NCBI GenBank assembly: GCA_023473405.1
Contig: JAMCZD010000322.1
Coordinates: 1 to 6,056, forward strand
Source: Candidatus Omnitrophota bacterium
GTDB taxonomy: Bacteria; Verrucomicrobiota; Verrucomicrobiia; Limisphaerales; UBA1319
Reading direction: 5' to 3'
DNA length: 6,056 nucleotides
Below the pieces are notes generated by a model, which saw only the letters and a program-made list of their open reading frames with translations, was not told where the DNA came from and ran no database searches. Positions 1-5,131 of this stretch are shown piece by piece. How positions within the stretch are numbered: the first letter of the stretch is position 1; each line of letters opens with the position of its first letter. The position numbers and the translations under genes are program-made.

Positions 1-323
1 GAACGCATGATGGGCGCCTGCTGAAAGAGGCCGGCGGCGGCTCGATTCACTTCTGCGGCAACGGCCAGCACCTGGTCGAACCCATGATGCAAATCAAAGA
101 CCTGAAAGGCTTCGATATCGGCCAGCCCGAAATGATGAATGCCCTAAATTTATATGAACAGACTCGCAAGAATGGCCTCGCCTTGATGCCTCTCCGACCC
201 GCGCGAGAGGACTTGGTCAGCGGCAGGGCCCGCCGTGAGTTCCAGACGGGAGTGGTCTTCTCTTACCTGACTGCCGACTTCGACGATGCCAAACAGGTGG
301 CGGAATCCTACAGTGCCGCTTAA
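1..323 (+). CDS. Uroporphyrinogen decarboxylase (URO-D)-family protein, 3' end only
   Basis: The reading frame is open from the left edge (first full codon at base 3) to TAA at 321-323, so only the last 106 residues are visible and the real start is outside. The ATG at 84 is internal. The fragment opens with a Gly-rich turn followed by IHFCGNGQHLVEPM (from about fragment residue 15) and then IKDLKGFDIGQPEMMN. A His-x-Cys-Gly strand followed by a 'gl-gfdigqpe' strand is characteristic of the C-terminal half of the URO-D TIM-barrel fold. That family includes haem-pathway decarboxylases and corrinoid or zinc methyltransferases, and many divergent copies occur in sugar-catabolism regions of PVC-group bacteria. 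The H-x-C pair resembles the zinc-binding pair of MtaA/CmuA methyltransferases, but no later Cys is present in the fragment, so a zinc methyltransferase activity is not supported. True HemE is unlikely. The substrate is unknown. The next gene starts 29 bp downstream on the same strand, so co-transcription is plausible. Confidence 0.72.
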   Translation, partial: THDGRLLKEAGGGSIHFCGNGQHLVEPMMQIKDLKGFDIGQPEMMNALNLYEQTRKNGLALMPLRPAREDLVSGRARREFQTGVVFSYLTADFDDAKQVAESYSAA

Positions 324-352
324 CCCTCATACTCCGACTAGTTGGACCTGAT

Positions 353-3300
353 ATGAAGAGTGATTTCGGATTCCTTTACGGCCTTGCCTTCGCCCTCTTC
401 GGAATGTTCGCTCAAGGAGCTGAGCCTGCGCCAACCGCGCACGATTGGTCGCAGTTACCCCCTTTGCCGCCGGCACCCGGCCAGACCGTGCAATGTGGTC
501 TCGCCGGCCCTTTTGTGGGGGTCCACCATGACGCCCTAATCGTGGCGGGTGGCGCCAATTTTCCCAAAGGCGCGCCCTGGGAGAAACTACCGGATGGGTC
601 CGCCCCGCCAAAGGTCTGGTGGAACGACGTCTACGCTTTTCAGAAGCAAGCCGATGGAAGCTGCCGATGGCAGGCGCGTGCGGACTTCACACTTCCGCGC
701 CCACTAGCCTATGGGGCATCCGTATCCACCCCGGACGGCATTGTCTGCATCGGTGGCAATGATGCCGGGCGATGTTACTCGGACGTTTTCCTATTGAAAT
801 GGTTGCCCGACGAAGGCCGCATCGAGACGGAGCGGCTCCCTAGTCTTCCTCGTCCCTTGTCCTTTATGGCAGCCGCCAAGGTTACCGAAATCATCTATGT
901 CGCCGGCGGCCAGGAAAAAATGAAGAACAGTCGGGCTTCAACCAATTTCTGGGCGCTTGACTGGACCAAGAGGCATTTCCCGGAACAATTCGCCTGGCGC
1001 GAGCTGCCCCCCTGGCCCGGTCCGGGCCGGGTTGAACCGATTGCCGTCGCGCAGAGCAACGGAAGCGAGGATTGCTTCTACCTGATCAGCGGACGGTATG
1101 AAACACCGGGGGCGGAGTCGGTGCCATTGGCGGACGCTTACTGCTTCGAGCCGAGCCACAGGGCATGGAAACGGCTCAAGGACCTTCCCGCCACCGGGCC
1201 TGGGGAACAAGACGGAAGGTCCGTTATGGCCGGTACCGGCATAGGCTTCGGTTCGTCTCGAATTGTTGTCTTTGGCGGGGCCGATGGTCCGCTGTCGCTC
1301 CGTCTTGAACGCCTGGCGAACCGGGTGTCACAGCTAAGGAAAGAGGCTGAATCAGTCGAACAACCCTCCCGTAAGGCTGAACTTGCCGCCCAAGCCGATG
1401 CGGTCGAACTCGAATTGTCCAATACTTTTAAGAGTCATCCCGGTTTCTCGCGGGACATCGTGGTATACAGCACCAAGACCGGTGATTGGGAAGTCCAACC
1501 TGGGGCGCTGCCCTTCGCCAGTCCAGTGGACACTCTGGCCGTCCCATGGGGCAATTCCATCGTGATTCCCACCGGCGAAATCCGGCCCGGCGTGAGATCG
1601 CTGCAAGTCTGGAAAGCGGTATCGCCGGGGCCGGTATCGTCCGAGAACACGGCGCCGATTCAGCAGGCGGTATCTCCGCAACTCCGCGACCGCGCGGTTG
1701 GAATTCTGCGCGGCGTCATGTCCTGTGAATCGCTTGACGCCAGGTTGCGTGCGGCGGAGATGCTGGTTTCGCTCGATTATCCGCAGCAGGTCCGGGAAAT
1801 GTTGTTGGTTGAATTGAGCCGGGAGGAGAATGATCGTCGATCGCGAATTGAAATCGAGAGTATCCTTGCCTTGGCCACCCGCAACCAGTCGGAACGCCGC
1901 GAATGGATAAACCGAATCCGCGATACTTTCCTTCATAGCCGAGGTATCGAACAAGGCTTGGCCGCCCAGGCCCTTGGCAGGTTGCGCTATCAAATCAGTG
2001 ATGAACCGGCGGAACGGACTGCCTTTTATCAGGCTGCCGATTCGAGCGATGCCGAATTGGCTTTGGGCGCGCGGCGGGTGTTGGCCGGTAGCGGGCTCGC
2101 TGACGACCGATGGTTTATCGACTCGATGCTGGCTTCAAGAGACGTCCAGGTGCGAGCCCAATGCGCTCGAGCCTTGCAGTCCCTGCCCAGCCTTTCCCAA
2201 AAGGCCTGGCAGAGTCTGACCGGTGCCGTAGCTTCCGAGCCCATTGACTCGGAGGCCCGCATTTACCTCATCAGCGCCGCTTTCGTTCATGTCCCAAACG
2301 ATCGGGTTACCGAACCGTTCCAGACCGAATTGATCCGTTACGCTGGAAACGGCAATTCAGACCAGCGCGCACAGGCATGCCGGGCGTTGGCGGTTCGAGG
2401 CGGAATGGCGCAACTGCCACTGCTCGCCAGCCTGCTTGACAACCCGGAACCGGGCGTTCGCGCGGCGGCGGCATGGGCTATTTTGCGGATCGACCGCCGC
2501 GGGGCGCACTCGATGTCGATGCTTGATTGGTTGGTGATCGCGGTTTACGGGATGTTCATGCTGGGGGTAGGCTGGTATTACTCGCGCCGGACTACGACCG
2601 CCGACGATTATCTCCTGGGCGGTCGGAACATGCGCTCGTGGACCGTCGGTCTGTCGTTGTTTGCCACTTTGTTGAGCACCCTGTCGTATGTGGCTTACCC
2701 GGGCGAGATTGCCAAGTACGGTCCAATGATTCTGGCGGGATTCCTATCCTACCCGGTTGTCTATCTGGTGGTGGGCTGGTTGTTGATACCATTCATCATG
2801 AAACTGCGGGTGACCAGCGCCTACGAAATCCTGGAAACCAGGCTGGGACTAAGCGTCCGTCTCCTGGGGTCGTTTTTCTTCCTGTCGCTGCGTCTCCTGT
2901 GGATGGCAACGATCATCTACGTCACTGCCAGCACCGTGATGGTTCCGGTTCTCGGATTGAACCCGGAATGGGGGCCTTGGATCGCGGTGGGCTTTGGGCT
3001 GACAACGATTGTCTATGCCACCATGGGCGGGCTGCGCGCGGTGGTCATTACCGACGTCATCCAAACGTTCATCCTGTTCCTGGGCGCCACGGTCGCCTTG
3101 GCGCTTATTATCGGGAATTACGGCGGTTCGGCCGAATGGATTCCGCGGACCTGGCTGGCGCATTGGGAACCGCCCAAACTGTGGTTCGATCCGCATGTCC
3201 GCGTTACCCTGGCCGGTGCGTTGCTCCTTAATTTTTTATGGTACGTCTGCACCGCCGGTTCGGACCAAATTGCCATTCAACGATACCTGGCTACCCGGGA

Positions 3301-3997
3301 CGTAAAAGCCGCAAGGCGCGCCATGGGCACCTCGCTGGCGGCGGATTTTTCCGTAACCGTTTTGCTTTCCGCGCTGGGTTTGGCCTTGTTCGCCTTTTTT
3401 TCGGCTCACCCGTATCTGATGGCTGACGGACAATCGGTTATGGCTAACGCCGATAATTTATTCCCGCGTTTCATCGCCATCGGCCTGCCGGTTGGCCTCA
3501 GCGGGCTCGTTGTCGCGGGAGTCCTGGCGGCCGCCATGTCGAGCCTGGCTTCCGGCATTAACGCCTCGTGCTCGGTGGTTACCGTCGATCTGATCAACCG
3601 GTTCCGAGGCGGGAACAGCACGGAACGTGAGTCAGTTCGACGGGCCAAGGCAACGTCTGTGGCAGTGGGAATTGCCGTACTTTTGCTTAGCTTGTTGGCC
3701 GGTTATGTAAAGGGCAACGTGCTCGAACTGATGAACAAGATGGTGAACTTGTTCGTGGCCCCGTTGTTCTTCCTGTTTTTCATGGCCATGTTCGTCCCTT
3801 GGGCAACGGCTTTGGGCACGTTTCTGGGCGCAATCGCCGGCGTCGCAGTGGCTGTCGCAATAGCTTATTTCGAAGTCCTCGGTCTGAAGTTCGTCTGGAT
3901 TATGCCGTGCTCCTTGGCAACAGGGATGCTGGTGGGAATGACCGCCAGCCTCCTGCCCACTCATTGGAGGAGGCGAGAAAAAGGTCTGGGGACCTAG
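353..3997 (+). CDS. Secreted kelch mutarotase–HEAT–sodium:solute symporter fusion (sialic-acid type)
   Basis: This gene encodes 1214 residues without interruption. Residues 1-23 form a signal peptide: Lys2, a hydrophobic core FLYGLAFALFGMF, and a cleavage site near QGA/EPAP. Residues about 24-425 are a kelch beta-propeller like the NanM/YjhT N-acetylneuraminate mutarotases. Residues about 440-716 are HEAT-like helical repeats. Residues 721-1205 are a full SSS-family sodium symporter. The inferred role is to interconvert anomers of a sialic acid outside the inner membrane and import the sugar with Na+. Topology agrees: SSS proteins such as PutP begin outside, and the segment after helix 1 (YYSRR) is positive, hence cytoplasmic. 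The ATG at 353 is chosen because the signal peptide begins immediately there; only a weak GGA (344-346) precedes it. It lies 29 bp after the URO-D-like gene and 210 bp before a sialic-acid lyase, which supports the substrate. The substrate is inferred, not proven; other acyl sugars remain possible. Confidence 0.88.
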   Translation: MKSDFGFLYGLAFALFGMFAQGAEPAPTAHDWSQLPPLPPAPGQTVQCGLAGPFVGVHHDALIVAGGANFPKGAPWEKLPDGSAPPKVWWNDVYAFQKQADGSCRWQARADFTLPRPLAYGASVSTPDGIVCIGGNDAGRCYSDVFLLKWLPDEGRIETERLPSLPRPLSFMAAAKVTEIIYVAGGQEKMKNSRASTNFWALDWTKRHFPEQFAWRELPPWPGPGRVEPIAVAQSNGSEDCFYLISGRYETPGAESVPLADAYCFEPSHRAWKRLKDLPATGPGEQDGRSVMAGTGIGFGSSRIVVFGGADGPLSLRLERLANRVSQLRKEAESVEQPSRKAELAAQADAVELELSNTFKSHPGFSRDIVVYSTKTGDWEVQPGALPFASPVDTLAVPWGNSIVIPTGEIRPGVRSLQVWKAVSPGPVSSENTAPIQQAVSPQLRDRAVGILRGVMSCESLDARLRAAEMLVSLDYPQQVREMLLVELSREENDRRSRIEIESILALATRNQSERREWINRIRDTFLHSRGIEQGLAAQALGRLRYQISDEPAERTAFYQAADSSDAELALGARRVLAGSGLADDRWFIDSMLASRDVQVRAQCARALQSLPSLSQKAWQSLTGAVASEPIDSEARIYLISAAFVHVPNDRVTEPFQTELIRYAGNGNSDQRAQACRALAVRGGMAQLPLLASLLDNPEPGVRAAAAWAILRIDRRGAHSMSMLDWLVIAVYGMFMLGVGWYYSRRTTTADDYLLGGRNMRSWTVGLSLFATLLSTLSYVAYPGEIAKYGPMILAGFLSYPVVYLVVGWLLIPFIMKLRVTSAYEILETRLGLSVRLLGSFFFLSLRLLWMATIIYVTASTVMVPVLGLNPEWGPWIAVGFGLTTIVYATMGGLRAVVITDVIQTFILFLGATVALALIIGNYGGSAEWIPRTWLAHWEPPKLWFDPHVRVTLAGALLLNFLWYVCTAGSDQIAIQRYLATRDVKAARRAMGTSLAADFSVTVLLSALGLALFAFFSAHPYLMADGQSVMANADNLFPRFIAIGLPVGLSGLVVAGVLAAAMSSLASGINASCSVVTVDLINRFRGGNSTERESVRRAKATSVAVGIAVLLLSLLAGYVKGNVLELMNKMVNLFVAPLFFLFFMAMFVPWATALGTFLGAIAGVAVAVAIAYFEVLGLKFVWIMPCSLATGMLVGMTASLLPTHWRRREKGLGT
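422..1627 (+). other. Domain: kelch beta-propeller, cyclically permuted NanM-like mutarotase
   Basis: These are residues about 24-425 of the fusion. Recurrent kelch blade ends are visible: VAGGANFP (64-71), CIGGNDAGRCYSDVFLL (132-148), VAGGQ (183-187), LISGRYE (244-250), VFGGADG (306-312) and IPTGEIRPGVRS (405-416). The WWNDVYAF stretch (89-96) and the Trp residues before each next blade also fit. The opening GGANFP followed by PW and W-x-DVY, with the GEIRPGVR motif last, is what I expect for the family described as cyclically permuted relative to E. coli YjhT (NanM). Residues about 312-360 form a charged, probably helical insertion before the last blade, followed by HPGFSRDIVVYSTKTGDW. NanM-type enzymes accelerate alpha-to-beta conversion of N-acetylneuraminate in the periplasm. 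The catalytic residues are not identified here. Confidence 0.8.
1670..2500 (+). other. Domain: HEAT-like alpha-helical repeats between propeller and symporter
   Basis: These are residues about 440-716 of the fusion. Paired amphipathic helices recur with the small/aliphatic pattern of HEAT repeats: ARLRAAEMLVSLD (463-475), GIEQGLAAQALGRLR (531-545), AELALGARRVLAGS (567-580), DVQVRAQCARALQSLP (597-612), SDQRAQACRALAVRG (669-683) and EPGVRAAAAWAILRID (699-714). The last is a near-canonical HEAT helix ('pgVRaaAawaL'). The spacing is irregular, so some units are degenerate. HEAT repeats are protein-interaction scaffolds; because this block follows a signal peptide and precedes an outward-starting transporter, it should lie in the periplasm. 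Its role is unknown: a spacer, a docking surface for a partner, or a brace holding the propeller over the transporter mouth. It is separated from helix 1 of the symporter by only a few residues (RRGAHS). Confidence 0.72.
2513..3967 (+). other. Domain: sodium:solute symporter (SSS family)
   Basis: These are residues 721-1205 of the fusion, a full-length SSS transporter with about 13 hydrophobic helices: 722-742, 763-782, 791-815, 834-848, 850-868, 874-891, 899-921, 949-968, 992-1016, 1040-1061, 1099-1117, 1128-1149, then one or two more to 1201. Family features seen are DDYLLGGRNM after helix 1 (751-760), ATMGGLRAVVITDVIQ (889-904), GSDQIAIQRYLATRD (969-983) and the Na+-site helix AAAMSSLASGIN (1059-1070). 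The paired Ser1063/Ser1064 match the position of the conserved Na2-site serines in LeuT-fold SSS proteins such as SiaT and vSGLT. The short tail HWRRREKGLGT is basic and likely cytoplasmic. Methionines 721 and 723 lie exactly at the domain boundary and could in principle start a free symporter. Confidence 0.87.
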
Positions 3998-4022
3998 AAT
4001 TGGGATTTGGGATTTGGGAATT
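3998..4022 (+). repeat. Seven-bp G-rich tandem repeat directly after the fusion stop codon
   Basis: Immediately after TAG (3995-3997) the sequence runs as three 7-bp units: AATTGGG (3998-4004), ATTTGGG (4005-4011) and ATTTGGG (4012-4018), closed by AATT (4019-4022). Together with a GGGG run at 3988-3991 inside the last codons this gives four G-runs within 31 bases, with loops of about 10, 4 and 4. The composition is unlike the surrounding GC-rich coding sequence. It may be a dispersed intergenic simple repeat or a weak G-quadruplex former; it is not a canonical rho-independent terminator. Confidence 0.8.
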
Positions 4023-4060
4023 AAATTAAGAGCGGCCACGCCGTTGCAGGATTTGGCCAT

Positions 4061-4073
4061 GGTCACGCTGACC
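4061..4073. promoter_or_regulatory. Perfect short palindrome in the intergenic region upstream of the lyase gene
   Basis: GGTCA and TGACC flank the 3-base centre CGC, giving a perfect 5+5 inverted repeat about 135 bp upstream of the lyase start, in the only sizeable non-coding gap of the window. It could be a regulator half-site pair or just a small hairpin. The arms are short enough to arise by chance, and no credible sigma-70 promoter was found next to it, so a regulatory role is only a suggestion. Confidence 0.2.
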
Positions 4074-4207
4074 TTCTTCAATGAAAAATTACCAATTCTC
4101 GATGTTCAATCTACCACTTTTTCCATCTTGCATTGAGGTTTGTCGGCGGGCATCTTCGTGGGAATGTCGATAAATCCATCCCCGAACAGGGGCGACTTTA
4201 TTCAACT

Positions 4208-5131
4208 ATGAAACGGAATTTTTGCGGTTTAATAGCGGCGCCATTCACCGCTTTGCATCCGGACGGACGGGTTAACCTGGACCCGATCGAGAGGCAGATG
4301 ACCTGCTTGAAAGCGAACGGTGTTGCCGGCGCTTTTGTATGTGGAACTACCGGCGAGAGTCTCTCGCTCACAAATGAAGAGCGATGCCGGGTGGCCGAAC
4401 GCTGGCAGGCTGTGGCGGACAAGGACTTCCGTGTAATTGTCCAGGTAGGCCACCCTTGCCTGGCCGACTGCCAATTCCTGGCTGCTCATGCGCAAAAGAT
4501 CGGGGCTGCCGCCATCGGCTGTCTCGCTCCCAATTTCTTCAAGCCATCGACGGTGGAAGAGTTGGCGGACTTTTGCGCGGCAGTGGCTTCCGCGGCACCG
4601 GATTTGCCTTTCTACTTTTATCACCTGCCGGTGATTACCGGGGTGAATTTTCCGATGCTGGATTTTCTTCAGGCCGCTCGAGGCCGAATTCCAAACCTTG
4701 CGGGTATCAAGTTTACCCACGAAAATCTACTGGACTTTGGACAGTGCGTTCAGTTCGAGGATGGCCGGTTCGAGATGTTGTTCGGACGCGACGAGATATT
4801 GCTGGCCGGCATGGCGCTCGGGGCATGCGGCGCTGTGGGGAGCACCTATAATTTTGCCGCGCCGCTGTATATTGCCCTGGTCAAGGCCTTTCAAAAGGGC
4901 GATTGGGATCGGGCGCGGGAGCTGCAATTCCAGGCGATGCAAATGATTGGGCTGATGCTCAAATATGGCGTCCTGGTGGCGGGCAAGGCGATGATGAAAT
5001 TTGCGGGCCTGGATTGCGGTCCCGTCCGGGCGCCCCTGGTCAACCTGAATGCCAAACAAACGGACGAGTTGGAAAAGGCGCTGGAGCGTTTGGGGTTCTA
5101 TTCCTATTGCGTCAAGGTCCCTGGCGTGTGA
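4208..5131 (+). CDS. nanA: N-acetylneuraminate lyase (DapA/NanA aldolase superfamily)
   Basis: This is a class I pyruvate aldolase of 307 residues (E. coli NanA is about 297). It should cleave N-acetylneuraminate to N-acetylmannosamine and pyruvate in the cytoplasm. Visible family features are GLIAAPFT near the start, the pyruvate-carboxylate loop CGTTGES (45-51), catalytic Tyr138 in YFYHLP, Schiff-base Lys168 in GIKFT, and LFGRDE...GACGAVGSTYN (191-215). The residue after Tyr-x-x-Pro that is Arg in dihydrodipicolinate synthase (YNVPSRTG) is hydrophobic here (YHLPVITG), as in sialic-acid lyases. The stretch NLLDFGQCV (173-181) closely resembles animal NPL, so it is closer to the eukaryote-like lyase branch than to E. 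coli NanA. The ATG at 4208 is preferred over an in-frame ATG at 4133 because family proteins begin right before GLIAAPFT. The ribosome site is poor (AGGGG at 4188-4192, too far upstream). It follows the transporter fusion by 210 bp, which supports a shared pathway. Confidence 0.87.
   Translation: MKRNFCGLIAAPFTALHPDGRVNLDPIERQMTCLKANGVAGAFVCGTTGESLSLTNEERCRVAERWQAVADKDFRVIVQVGHPCLADCQFLAAHAQKIGAAAIGCLAPNFFKPSTVEELADFCAAVASAAPDLPFYFYHLPVITGVNFPMLDFLQAARGRIPNLAGIKFTHENLLDFGQCVQFEDGRFEMLFGRDEILLAGMALGACGAVGSTYNFAAPLYIALVKAFQKGDWDRARELQFQAMQMIGLMLKYGVLVAGKAMMKFAGLDCGPVRAPLVNLNAKQTDELEKALERLGFYSYCVKVPGV

Noticed and set aside
84..323. A 79-residue gene starting at ATG 84
   Set aside because: The same frame is open to the left edge and the upstream residues (LLKEAGGGSIHFCGNG) belong to the URO-D motif, so ATG 84 is internal.
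1352..1993. A 213-residue minus-strand frame inside the propeller/HEAT region
   Set aside because: It is antisense to an evident kelch and HEAT coding region, is rich in Arg/Pro/Gly and shows no domain pattern.
2527..3231. A 234-residue plus-strand frame overlapping the symporter
   Set aside because: It is a frame-shifted reading of the symporter; the other frame gives the correct hydrophobic helices and SSS motifs.
3982..3995. Rho-independent terminator after the fusion gene (AGGTC/GACCT stem)
   Set aside because: The stem is only 5 bp, overlaps the stop codon and has no following T-run.
353..3997. The long fusion as an assembly or frameshift artefact joining separate genes
   Set aside because: The frame is continuous through three domains without a stop, and the topology of the joined parts is coherent; read-level confirmation would still be useful.
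3632..4081. A 149-residue minus-strand frame crossing the intergenic gap
   Set aside because: Most of it is antisense to symporter helices and reads as Gln/His-rich, typical of a shadow; only about 80 bases lie in the gap.
4140..4174. Sigma-70 promoter upstream of the lyase (TTGTCG ... GATAAA)
   Set aside because: The spacing is about 23 bases and both boxes are poor matches; not supportable.
4180..4192. Hairpin CCCC-GAACA-GGGG as a translational switch before the lyase start
   Set aside because: A 4-bp stem is easily found by chance in GC-rich sequence, and the G-run is too far (15 bases) from ATG 4208 to be a normal ribosome site.
4133..4207. N-terminal extension of the lyase from ATG 4133
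   Set aside because: The 25 extra residues resemble no part of the aldolase family, and family proteins start just before GLIAAPFT, which the ATG at 4208 provides.
4208..5131. Dihydrodipicolinate synthase (dapA)
   Set aside because: The substrate-binding Arg of the YNVPSRTG motif is replaced (YHLPVITG), and NPL-like stretches plus the mutarotase–symporter neighbour favour sialic-acid lyase.
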